Shown: positions 7,985 through 15,504 of the stretch, piece after piece
Position numbering within the stretch: position 1 is the first letter of the stretch
Layout of the letters: each line of letters starts with the position of its first letter
Notes under the pieces: model-generated
Told to the model about the DNA's origin: nothing
What the model saw: only the letters and a program-made list of their open reading frames with translations
Databases searched by the model: none
Program-made: the position numbers and the translations under genes
NCBI GenBank assembly: GCA_017435565.1
Contig: JAFSEU010000008.1
Location: forward strand, 1-43,802
Direction of reading: 5' to 3'
Length of the DNA: 43,802 nucleotides
Origin: Oscillospiraceae bacterium
Lineage (GTDB): Bacteria; Bacillota; Clostridia; Oscillospirales; Ruminococcaceae

Positions 7985-9430
7985 ATGTATATGGAAAACC
8001 GCAAACTCAGTATGCTTATGGACTTTTACGAGCTGACAATGGCAAACGGTTTTTTTGAAAACAATAAGGCGCACGAAATTGTGTATTTTGATATGTTTTT
8101 CAGAAGGAATCCCGACGGCGGCGGCTTTGCCATCTGCGCAGGATTAGAACAGGTTATTGAATACATTGAAAATCTTGAATTTACGCATGAGGATATAGAA
8201 TTCTTACGTTCAAAGCAGATGTTTTCCGAAGAATTCCTCTGCTATCTTGCAGATTTCAAATTCACCTGCGATGTCTGGGCTGTTCCTGAAGGCACTCCTG
8301 TTTTTCCAAACGAGCCTTTAGTTACCGTGCGCGGCGAGGCTGTGCAGGCACAGCTTCTGGAAACAATGCTTCTCTTGACGATAAATCATCAATCACTTGT
8401 TGCGACAAAGGCAAACAGGATAGTCAGAGCAGCCAAGGGCAGACCTGTTATGGAATTCGGCTCAAGACGTGCGCAGGGCTGGGATGGCGCTGTATACGGT
8501 GCAAGGGCGGCGTATATCGGCGGATGCGTTGGCACTGCCTGCGCTGTGTGCGAGCAGAAATTCGGCATTAAGGCGCTGGGAACAATGGCGCATAGCTGGG
8601 TTCAGCTTTTTCCGACCGAGCTTGAAGCATTCAGGGCTTACGCAAAGGCATATCCCGATTCGTGCACGCTCCTTGTCGATACCTACAACACCTTAAAATC
8701 GGGCGTGCCCAATGCCATTACCGTATTCAATGAGCTGAAAGCTATGGGCAAAACCAATTTCGGTATAAGAATAGACAGTGGTGATATAACCTATCTTTCC
8801 AACAAGGCACGAAAAATGCTTGATGACGCAGGCCTTGAGGAATGCAAAATCGTTGTTTCTAATTCGCTGGATGAATATATCATCAACGACCTTATTTTGC
8901 AGGGCGCCAGTGTTGATAGCTTCGGCGTGGGCGAAAGACTGATAACCAGCAGCAGCGAGCCTGTTTTCGGCGGCGTATACAAGCTGGTTGCCGTTGAAGA
9001 AAAGGGCGGAATAATCCCCAGAATCAAGCTTTCGGACAATGCGGCAAAAATCACCAACCCCGCATATAAAGAGGTTTGGCGACTTTTTGATAACGAAACA
9101 GGCAAAGCGCTTGCCGATGTTTTAACCGTTGCGGGAGAAAAAATTGACGACACAAAGCCCTATGAAATTTTCGACCCCGAATACATCTATAAACGCAAGG
9201 TGCTGACTGATTTTACAGCCAAAAAGCTGCTTGTGCCCATTTTTGAAAAAGGAAAATGTGTTTATGAAAGGCCCGATGTTTCGCAGATTCGTGCTTACAG
9301 CGAAAAAGCGCTTGAAACCATCTGGAAGGAAGTAAAGCGCTTTGAAAATCCGCATAAATATTATGTCGATTTGTCGCAGAAGCTGTGGGATATAAAACAG
9401 CATATGCTTATGGGAAAAACAATAAGATAA
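7985..9430 (+). CDS. pncB: nicotinate phosphoribosyltransferase
   Basis: A 481-residue enzyme that makes nicotinate mononucleotide from nicotinate and PRPP in NAD salvage. It opens with the family signature LSMLMDFYELTMANGFF. Further family stretches are VMEFGSRRAQGWDGA, the catalytic-His segment GTMAHSWVQLF near residue 202, DTYNTLKSGVPNA, and the phosphate-binding GIRIDSGDI region. Length fits the longer Firmicute form. AAAGGAG (7974-7980) lies four bases before the ATG at 7985 and ten before an in-frame ATG at 7991, so the true start could be two codons later. A terminator follows directly. Confidence 0.95.
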   Translation: MYMENRKLSMLMDFYELTMANGFFENNKAHEIVYFDMFFRRNPDGGGFAICAGLEQVIEYIENLEFTHEDIEFLRSKQMFSEEFLCYLADFKFTCDVWAVPEGTPVFPNEPLVTVRGEAVQAQLLETMLLLTINHQSLVATKANRIVRAAKGRPVMEFGSRRAQGWDGAVYGARAAYIGGCVGTACAVCEQKFGIKALGTMAHSWVQLFPTELEAFRAYAKAYPDSCTLLVDTYNTLKSGVPNAITVFNELKAMGKTNFGIRIDSGDITYLSNKARKMLDDAGLEECKIVVSNSLDEYIINDLILQGASVDSFGVGERLITSSSEPVFGGVYKLVAVEEKGGIIPRIKLSDNAAKITNPAYKEVWRLFDNETGKALADVLTVAGEKIDDTKPYEIFDPEYIYKRKVLTDFTAKKLLVPIFEKGKCVYERPDVSQIRAYSEKALETIWKEVKRFENPHKYYVDLSQKLWDIKQHMLMGKTIR

Positions 9431-9436
9431 AAAAAT

Positions 9437-9473
9437 AACTGCCTTCGGAAATTCCGAGGGCAGTTTTGTGTTT
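9437..9473. terminator. bidirectional terminator, copy 1 of a repeated sequence
   Basis: AACTGCC(TTCGG) at 9437-9448 pairs with (CCGAG)GGCAGTT at 9454-9465; A- and T-runs flank both sides. It ends pncB and the convergent zinc-ribbon gene. The same sequence recurs at 10406 with only one-base homopolymer differences. Confidence 0.9.
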
Positions 9474-9484
9474 CTTGTGAAAGT

Positions 9485-10051
9485 TTAATCATCGTAGGAG
9501 TATAGCCATTTGTTTTCGTCAGAGTATGTCCATTCGTCAATCACAAGATATCCACCTTTAAAGTACCAGTCTTTGCCATATTCGTAGTATTCGCCGGCGA
9601 GTTTTAGCGTTTTATCATCAAGTAATTCCCAAAATCTCGAATAGCTTTCTTCAAAAGGAAGATTGTCGAAACAATATACTTTGTCTCTGGAAGTTCCATA
9701 ACCACACCATATTTCACATTCTTCGTTGCTGCGAAATTTTAGTATTTTTGCATCGTAGTGATAATAATTTGTATCATAAAAGCTATATTCTCCTACCTGT
9801 ATATATTCCTCTTTAGGTTCTGAATACCACGTTGAATCGGTCAACCTCTTTTCAAGATATTCTACAGAGTTGAAATAGCGTATGGCGGCAATTGAAACAA
9901 CTGCAATTGCTGCAGCTATCGCATATTTTGCCTTTTTGGGAAGTTTGGATTTTTTCATGAGTGTGTTGTCGGTTGGCTCGATTCTTTCGCCGCACTTAAC
10001 GCAAAAATTTGTTTCTTCGGCATATTCTGCACCGCATTTTTTACATAACAT
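9485..10051 (-). CDS. zinc-ribbon membrane protein
   Basis: A 188-residue protein with an N-terminal zinc ribbon (C3-x2-C6 and C17-x2-C20). A Lys-rich linker, a single membrane helix at about 41-58 and an acidic, Tyr/Trp-rich C-terminal domain presumed outside the cell follow. This is the common Firmicute zinc_ribbon_2 plus TM layout; the outer domain is not recognised and no function is claimed. GGAGC precedes the ATG. It is divergent from the small XRE regulator at 10207, and GGATATATA boxes lie in the shared upstream region, so the regulator may control it. Confidence 0.8.
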   Translation of the reverse strand: MLCKKCGAEYAEETNFCVKCGERIEPTDNTLMKKSKLPKKAKYAIAAAIAVVSIAAIRYFNSVEYLEKRLTDSTWYSEPKEEYIQVGEYSFYDTNYYHYDAKILKFRSNEECEIWCGYGTSRDKVYCFDNLPFEESYSRFWELLDDKTLKLAGEYYEYGKDWYFKGGYLVIDEWTYSDENKWLYSYDD

Positions 10052-10116
10052 AATAAACTGCTCCTTTTTAATATAGTGTGAATATTAAACCTGTGATACA
10101 TAATACAGAATTATCC

Positions 10117-10175
10117 GGATATATATGTCTATATAAGTATATATCCAATTAAAAGAATTGTCAAGAGGATATATA
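10117..10175. promoter_or_regulatory. candidate operator: three GGATATATA boxes
   Basis: GGATATATA occurs at 10117-10125 (plus), 10138-10146 (minus) and 10167-10175 (plus). The first two form an inverted repeat. The third sits in the spacer of the rightward promoter, and the first two overlap a possible leftward promoter (TTGGAT at 10148-10143, TATATA at 10125-10120, 17-bp spacer). The layout suits control by the XRE protein; binding is inference, and AT-rich repeats can arise by chance. Confidence 0.45.
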
Positions 10176-10186
10176 TTTATTAGAAT
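10158..10186 (+). promoter_or_regulatory. promoter of the XRE regulator
   Basis: TTGTCA (10158-10163), 17 bp, TAGAAT (10181-10186), only about 20 bp before the start codon at 10207, so the leader is very short. Confidence 0.7.
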
Positions 10187-10206
10187 ATATTTAAGGAGTG
10201 ATGTTA

Positions 10207-10407
10207 GTGGTAAGAATGACTCTTGATAAGGCTTTGGAAAATAGCGGCATAAGCAGATATGAATTGGCAAAGCGTACAGGAATACAATATCAGATAATTG
10301 ATAATTATTATAAAAATCGTGTTAAAAGATATGATAGCTATGTATTGGATAGAATTTGTGATGCGCTTGATTGCGATATAGCTGATATAATTGAGCATAA
10401 AAAATAA
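10207..10407 (+). CDS. mini XRE/Cro-type helix-turn-helix regulator
   Basis: A 66-residue protein that is nearly all HTH_3 domain. Helix 2-turn-helix 3 is RYELAKRTGIQYQIIDNYYKN, and the end CDALDCDIADIIEHKK is the usual helix 5. Short stand-alone XRE proteins of this type bind DNA as dimers and often control their own promoter or a neighbour. The start is GTG at 10207, since AAGGAG (10193-10198) is eight bases upstream; earlier GTG/ATG codons at 10198-10203 overlap or abut the ribosome site. The repeated terminator follows within the last codons. Confidence 0.85.
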   Translation: MVRMTLDKALENSGISRYELAKRTGIQYQIIDNYYKNRVKRYDSYVLDRICDALDCDIADIIEHKK

Positions 10408-10443
10408 CTGCCTTCGGAAAATTCCGAGGGCAGTTTTGTGTTT
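10406..10443. terminator. bidirectional terminator, copy 2 of the repeated sequence
   Basis: The same stem-loop as at 9437-9473 (AACTGCC...GGCAGTT, then TTGTGTTT) ends the XRE gene, and on the minus strand ends the lipoprotein gene with a T-run. About 47 bases are shared between the copies with only single-A differences. Confidence 0.9.
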
Positions 10444-10458
10444 GCTCTTTGCTTTAAT

Positions 10459-11097
10459 TTATCCGACGTTGTAATTAAGCTGACCGCAGGTGTCCATTGT
10501 GGTTGAGGGGGTAATATCAACAAATTCAAGAACCTCTGCGTCGAAGAGAACGATGAAGTCAAAGCTTGTGCATACATCAACATTTGCAAGCTTGAATGTA
10601 AGGGAAACTTCATCACCTGTGTTTGCTCCCTTTGTGTCAATAACGATTGCTGCTCCTTCGGGGGTTGCAGCGGCAGCGTCAGCACCGCCTATATCAACAC
10701 CGCCTGCAACGACTTCGACATTGATGTTCTGGAAGGAAGCGTCGGAAACAACGATGTCTCCGCCGATTGTAACTTCGTTCAGGCCGCTTGCATCACCGAG
10801 AACCTTGAATTTTGCTGTAAACAAATCAGTATCTCCGGGTGCGTCTGCTGTTGATGTCCATACAACTGTAACTTTTCCGCTGCTGTCGAGTACCTCACTG
10901 GCGCTGCTGTTTGAAGATGAGCTGTCAGCTGTGCTGTTCTGGCTGTTGCTTTCGGGCAAAACGTCGGATGAGGAAGAGCCGGATACATCGGAAGATGAAG
11001 AAGAATCAGCGCTTCTGTCACCGCAGGAAGGCAGCGAAATTGCTGCGGCTGTGCAAACGGAAAGTGAAATGATGAGGCTTAAAATACGGTTTTTCAT
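10459..11097 (-). CDS. lipoprotein with a circularly permuted cohesin-like domain
   Basis: The 212-residue protein has a lipoprotein signal peptide with lipobox LPSC (Cys25) and a Ser-rich linker (about 26-72). Two half-domains follow. Residues 73-138 (GKVTVVWTS..., FTAKFKVL..., ending AGGVDIGG) read like the C-terminal half of a cohesin/carbohydrate-module beta sandwich. Residues 148-212 (AAIVIDTKGANTGDEVSL, SFDFIVLFDAEVLEFVDITPS, ending QLNYNVG) read like the N-terminal half. Joined in the opposite order they give one normal domain. The protein is therefore exported and anchored to the membrane outer face; a ligand is unknown. It has its own promoter and terminator and a good AAGGAGT, so truncation is unlikely. 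Confidence 0.8.
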   Translation of the reverse strand: MKNRILSLIISLSVCTAAAISLPSCGDRSADSSSSSDVSGSSSSDVLPESNSQNSTADSSSSNSSASEVLDSSGKVTVVWTSTADAPGDTDLFTAKFKVLGDASGLNEVTIGGDIVVSDASFQNINVEVVAGGVDIGGADAAAATPEGAAIVIDTKGANTGDEVSLTFKLANVDVCTSFDFIVLFDAEVLEFVDITPSTTMDTCGQLNYNVG

Positions 11098-11128
11098 TTT
11101 GTTTTACTCCTTGATTTGTTATAATTAT

Positions 11129-11145
11129 TTGGAATCGTATTCCAA
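11129..11145. promoter_or_regulatory. perfect 17-bp palindrome at the lipoprotein transcription start
   Basis: TTGGAATCGTATTCCAA has 7-bp perfect arms around CGT and lies just downstream of the leftward -10 box, in the first bases of the predicted transcript. It may be an operator or a 5' mRNA stem. Confidence 0.5.
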
Positions 11146-11158
11146 TTTGGTCACAATT

Positions 11159-11187
11159 ATTATATAGCAAAAAGCGGTCTGTGTCAA
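11159..11187 (-). promoter_or_regulatory. promoter of the lipoprotein gene
   Basis: On the minus strand TTGACA (11187-11182) and TATAAT (11164-11159) with a 17-bp spacer, about 60 bp upstream of the start codon. Confidence 0.85.
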
Positions 11188-11373
11188 GCAAAAGGTGAAT
11201 ATGCAAAGGTTTTTGTCAAAACGTTTCGTTTCGTGTGATTTGAATACAGAAGAATATTCAATAATCATATATGAAGGATTGCACAGATATCAAAGTGTTT
11301 TTGCAAAATGTACAACTTGACTCCTGCACGGAGTGCGAATTTGCACCTTTATTACGAATTGTTCCCGAATCTA

Positions 11374-11402
11374 TTGACTTTTCAGATGTTGTGTAGTATA
11401 AT
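11374..11402 (+). promoter_or_regulatory. promoter of rpoBC
   Basis: TTGACT (11374-11379), 17 bp, TATAAT (11397-11402). Between 11188 and this site I see no gene. The leader from about 11410 to 11581 is about 170 nt long and has no recognised riboswitch. No rplJ/rplL genes precede rpoB here. Confidence 0.85.
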
Positions 11403-11581
11403 TCTATAATGTATCGTTGTATGGTGGGAACCTATGTAAGCACAATAGTATAGCACACAAACGTGACGCTGTCAAGTGCTTTTTCAAATTTTTTCACCTG
11501 CGGCATTAAAATACAATAATCAGCGCGAAGGCAGCATTCGTGCATTCTTTGCGCTTTATGAACATCGAGGAGGAAAAGCCT

Positions 11582-14500
11582 ATGGTTAATGTTAAAAGCG
11601 TAACACTCGGCAAGAACGAACGCAAATCGTTCGGAAAAATTTCCGAAGTCCTTGAGATGCCAAATCTTATCGAGGTTCAGAAGAACTCGTATAAATGGTT
11701 TGTCGAGGAGGGACTCAAGGAGGTATTCCGTGACGTTGCCGCAATTACCGATTATAACGGTAATATGGTGCTCAACTTTGTGGATTACCGCATTGACAAC
11801 ACCCCTAAGTATTCGGTTGCCGAATGTAAAGAGCGTGATGTAACTTACGCCGCACCCTTGAGAGTTAAGGTAACACTCTGGAACAAGGAAACGGGCGATG
11901 TAAAGGAAAGCGAAGTGTTTATGGGCGATTTCCCGCTTATGACCGAAAGCGGAACCTTTGTCATCAACGGTGCGGAGCGTGTTATTGTATCACAGCTGGT
12001 GCGTTCTCCCGGCGTATATTATTCTATTGAAAAGGACAAGACAGGAAAGGATCTGTTCCATTCCACAGTCATTCCGAACAGGGGCGCATGGCTTGAATAT
12101 GAGCTTGACTCCAATGATATTGCATATGTCAGAATTGATAAAAACCGCAAAATTCCGCTGACAACCTTCATCAGAGCTTTGGGCTGCGGCACGGACGAGG
12201 AGATTGCTGAGCTTTTCGGCAACGACTATCGTCTTAATCAGACTATATTGCAGAAGGACGCAACCAAGAACAACTCCGAGGCGCTTCTTGATGTATACAA
12301 GAAGCTCCGTCCCGGCGAGCCTCCGACGGTTGAATCTGCTGTAACCCATATCGACAACCTGTTTTTTGACGCAAGAAGATACGACCTTTCGCGCTTTGGC
12401 CGCTATAAATATAACAAGAAGCTCGGCATTGCTTCACGTATTGAGGGAAGGGTTCTTGCACAGCCCCTTGTAAATGCTCTTACAGGCGAAATTCTTGCAG
12501 ACGCGGGCGACTTTATTACAGCACAAAAGGCTGCCGAAATTGAGCAGGCAGGCGTTTATGAGGCATATATCAACGTTGAAACAAGAGAAACATATATCAA
12601 CGCCGCAGGCGAGCTTTCAACCAAGACCGAGGAGAAAATCGTCAAGGTAATCGGTAACGGTATGGTTGATATTGCAGGCTATGTTGATATCGATGTTGCA
12701 CAGTACGGCATAAACGAAAAAGTTTCGTTCAAGGTTCTGCAGGATATTCTTGAAAATTCCGCAGACGCTGAAGAAATCGAAGAAAACATCAAGAGAAGAG
12801 CAGACGAGCTTGTTCCCAAGCACATTATTCTTGATGATATCTACGCTACAATCAGCTACTTCCTCAACCTCTGCGACGGTGTGGGAACAGTTGACGATAT
12901 AGACCATCTCGGAAACAGACGTATCCGCTCTGTTGGTGAGCTTTTGCAGAACCAGTTCAGAATCGGTTTTTCGAGAATGGAAAGAGTTATCCGTGAAAGA
13001 ATGAACATCCAGTCACAGGAGCTTGACACAATCACACCTCAGGCACTTGTGAATATCCGCCCGATTACAGCGGTTATCAAGGAATTCTTCGGTTCTTCAC
13101 CGCTTTCACAGTTCATGGACCAGACAAACCCCTTGGCTGAGCTTACTCACAAGAGACGTCTTTCGGCTCTCGGTCCCGGCGGTCTTTCCCGTGACCGTGC
13201 AGGCTTCGAGGTGCGTGACGTACACTACAGCCACTATGGAAGAATGTGTCCTATCGAAACTCCTGAAGGTCCTAACATCGGTCTTATCTCATATCTTGCA
13301 ACATTTGCAAGAATCAATGAATACGGCTTTATTGAAGCTCCCTACCGCAAGGTAGACAAGGCAACAGGCAGAGTTACCGACGAGGTTGTGTATATGACAG
13401 CCGATGTAGAAGACAGATACATTGTTGCACAGGGTAACGAGCCTTTGACAGAGGATGGAAAATTTGCAAGAGCAAAGGTAAACGCACGTCATCTTGACCA
13501 GTTCCTTGAAATTGAACCTGAAAAGGTTGACTTTATGGACGTATCTCCCAAGATGGTAGTTTCTGTTGCAACTGCTATGATTCCCTTCCTTGAAAACGAC
13601 GACGCAAACCGTGCGCTTATGGGCTCGAACATGCAGAGACAGGCAGTTCCGCTTCTCAAGACAGAGCGCCCCTATGTCGGCACGGGTATGGAATATAAGG
13701 CGGCCGTTGACTCGGGCGTGTGCGTTGTTTCAAAGCACAGCGGTGTTGTTGAAAGCGTTAATGCCGATGAGGTTGTCATCAAGGATGAAAACCATGTTGA
13801 GCATACCTACAAGCTCACAAAGTTCAAGAGAAGCAACCAGGGTACCTGCGTAAACCAGAGACCTATTGTTGAAAAGGGCGAGACCGTTAAGGTCGGCCAG
13901 GTTCTTGCAGATGGTCCTGCAACTGCAGGCGGTGAAATTTCGCTCGGTAAGAATGCCCTTGTCGGCTTTATGACATGGGAAGGCTACAACTACGAGGACG
14001 CTGTTCTGCTTAACGAAAAGGTTGTTAAGGAAGACACGTTCACCTCGATTCATATTGAAGAATACGAAATTGAAGCAAGAGATACAAAGCTCGGCGCTGA
14101 GGAAATCACAAGAGATATCCCCAATGTCGGCGAAGATGCTCTGAAGGACCTTGACGAAAACGGTATTATCCGCATCGGTGCTGAGGTTCGTTCGGGCGAT
14201 ATTCTTGTCGGCAAGGTAACACCCAAGGGTGAAACCGAGCTTACCGCCGAAGAAAGACTGCTTAGAGCTATTTTCGGCGAAAAGGCAAGAGAAGTAAGGG
14301 ACAATTCGCTCAAGGTTCCTCACGGTGAAGCGGGCGTAATTGTTGATGTAAAGATATTTACAAGAGAAAACTGCGATGAACTCGGCCCCGGCGTAAATAT
14401 GCTGGTAAGATGCTATATTGCTCAGAAGCGTAAGATTTCTGTCGGCGATAAGATGGCGGGCCGTCACGGTAACAAGGGTGTTGTTTCAAGAATTCTTCCT

Positions 14501-15394
14501 CAGGAGGATATGCCCTTCCTTGAAGACGGTACACCTCTTGATATCGTACTCAACCCTCTCGGCGTACCTTCCCGTATGAACATTGGTCAGGTACTTGAGG
14601 TTCACCTTGGTATGGCTGCAAAGGCTCTCGGATATCACATTATGACACCTGTATTTGACGGTGCTCACGAAGGCGATATCAGAGAATGGCTCAAGGCGGC
14701 AGGCGAAAAGCTCGAAAACGACAACGACCCCGATGCACTTTTCCACGGTGTAAAATTCAACGAAACAGGTAAGTTTAAGCTTTATGACGGCAGAACGGGC
14801 GAACCTTTCGATAACCCCGTAACCGTTGGATATATGTACTATCTCAAGCTGCATCACCTTGTTGATGATAAGATTCACGCTCGTTCTGTAGGTCCTTACT
14901 CGCTGGTAACACAGCAGCCTCTTGGCGGTAAGGCACAGTTCGGCGGTCAGCGTTTCGGTGAGATGGAAGTCTGGGCGCTTGAAGCATACGGCGCAGCTTA
15001 TACCTTGCAGGAAATTCTTACCGTCAAGTCCGACGATACAAACGGCCGTGTTCTTACCTATGAAGCAATCGTCAAGGGTCAGAACGTTCCCAAACCGGGC
15101 GTTCCTGAATCCTTCAAGGTTCTTGTTAAGGAATTGCAGTCGCTCGCTCTCGATGTAAGAGTATATGACGCAAACAACGAAGAAATTGACCTTAAGCAGA
15201 ATTTTGATGACGATGACAATATCATTCCTCATCCTTCCGATTATGACGATTCCGATATGGAAGACGTAATTGTTGAGGAAGAGCTTGAAGACAGCTATTT
15301 CGAGGATTATGACGAGGATGAAGACGGCGAAGCTCTTGATGACGACGTCGATGACGGCGATGAAATGTACGATGATGAGGATGACAGCTTTTAA
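11582..15394 (+). CDS. rpoB: RNA polymerase beta subunit
   Basis: The 1270-residue catalytic subunit partners with RpoC. The fork-loop/rifampicin pocket is recognisable ([28 protein letters not shown]) with the Asp, His and Ser residues typical of rifampicin-sensitive enzymes. The [12 protein letters not shown] and [19 protein letters not shown] signatures near the C-terminus are intact. The last roughly 60 residues form a strongly acidic Asp/Glu tail, likely disordered. The ATG at 11582 is chosen because AGGAGG lies eight bases upstream; the reading frame continues 14 codons further upstream without a ribosome site. rpoC follows after 110 bases, which contain a stable hairpin. Confidence 0.99.
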   Translation: MVNVKSVTLGKNERKSFGKISEVLEMPNLIEVQKNSYKWFVEEGLKEVFRDVAAITDYNGNMVLNFVDYRIDNTPKYSVAECKERDVTYAAPLRVKVTLWNKETGDVKESEVFMGDFPLMTESGTFVINGAERVIVSQLVRSPGVYYSIEKDKTGKDLFHSTVIPNRGAWLEYELDSNDIAYVRIDKNRKIPLTTFIRALGCGTDEEIAELFGNDYRLNQTILQKDATKNNSEALLDVYKKLRPGEPPTVESAVTHIDNLFFDARRYDLSRFGRYKYNKKLGIASRIEGRVLAQPLVNALTGEILADAGDFITAQKAAEIEQAGVYEAYINVETRETYINAAGELSTKTEEKIVKVIGNGMVDIAGYVDIDVAQYGINEKVSFKVLQDILENSADAEEIEENIKRRADELVPKHIILDDIYATISYFLNLCDGVGTVDDIDHLGNRRIRSVGELLQNQFRIGFSRMERVIRERMNIQSQELDTITPQALVNIRPITAVIKEFFGSSPLSQFMDQTNPLAELTHKRRLSALGPGGLSRDRAGFEVRDVHYSHYGRMCPIETPEGPNIGLISYLATFARINEYGFIEAPYRKVDKATGRVTDEVVYMTADVEDRYIVAQGNEPLTEDGKFARAKVNARHLDQFLEIEPEKVDFMDVSPKMVVSVATAMIPFLENDDANRALMGSNMQRQAVPLLKTERPYVGTGMEYKAAVDSGVCVVSKHSGVVESVNADEVVIKDENHVEHTYKLTKFKRSNQGTCVNQRPIVEKGETVKVGQVLADGPATAGGEISLGKNALVGFMTWEGYNYEDAVLLNEKVVKEDTFTSIHIEEYEIEARDTKLGAEEITRDIPNVGEDALKDLDENGIIRIGAEVRSGDILVGKVTPKGETELTAEERLLRAIFGEKAREVRDNSLKVPHGEAGVIVDVKIFTRENCDELGPGVNMLVRCYIAQKRKISVGDKMAGRHGNKGVVSRILPQEDMPFLEDGTPLDIVLNPLGVPSRMNIGQVLEVHLGMAAKALGYHIMTPVFDGAHEGDIREWLKAAGEKLENDNDPDALFHGVKFNETGKFKLYDGRTGEPFDNPVTVGYMYYLKLHHLVDDKIHARSVGPYSLVTQQPLGGKAQFGGQRFGEMEVWALEAYGAAYTLQEILTVKSDDTNGRVLTYEAIVKGQNVPKPGVPESFKVLVKELQSLALDVRVYDANNEEIDLKQNFDDDDNIIPHPSDYDDSDMEDVIVEEELEDSYFEDYDEDEDGEALDDDVDDGDEMYDDEDDSF

Positions 15395-15444
15395 AGACAA
15401 ACCCCTAAAAAAGCAAGGTCATAATCATCACTAACAAACAGAAT

Positions 15445-15476
15445 ATCCGGCACATCCGAAAGAATTTGTGCCGGAT
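15445..15476 (+). other. hairpin in the rpoB-rpoC gap
   Basis: ATCCGGCACA (15445-15454) pairs perfectly with TGTGCCGGAT (15467-15476). There is no T-run, and it lies 28 bases before the rpoC start, so it is more likely an RNA processing or translation-tuning element than a terminator. Confidence 0.6.
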
Positions 15477-15504
15477 GCAAAATACACAAGGGGGCTTATT
15501 CTTA

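Noticed and set aside
10490..11167. 225-codon plus-strand frame opposite the lipoprotein gene
   Set aside because: The minus-strand gene has a lipobox, ribosome site, promoter and terminator; the plus-strand frame is its complement, rich in Ser/Thr/Ala only because of the repetitive linker.
11188..11373. A small gene or leader peptide upstream of the rpoB promoter
   Set aside because: No reading frame with a ribosome site was found; the only notable items are short repeats and a second TTGACT (about 11315) without a matching -10.
14486..15400. 304-codon reading frame on the minus strand opposite rpoB
   Set aside because: It lies wholly antisense to the certain rpoB C-terminus, has no ribosome site, and its composition (Val/Ile/Phe/Cys-rich) is what the complement of this codon usage produces.
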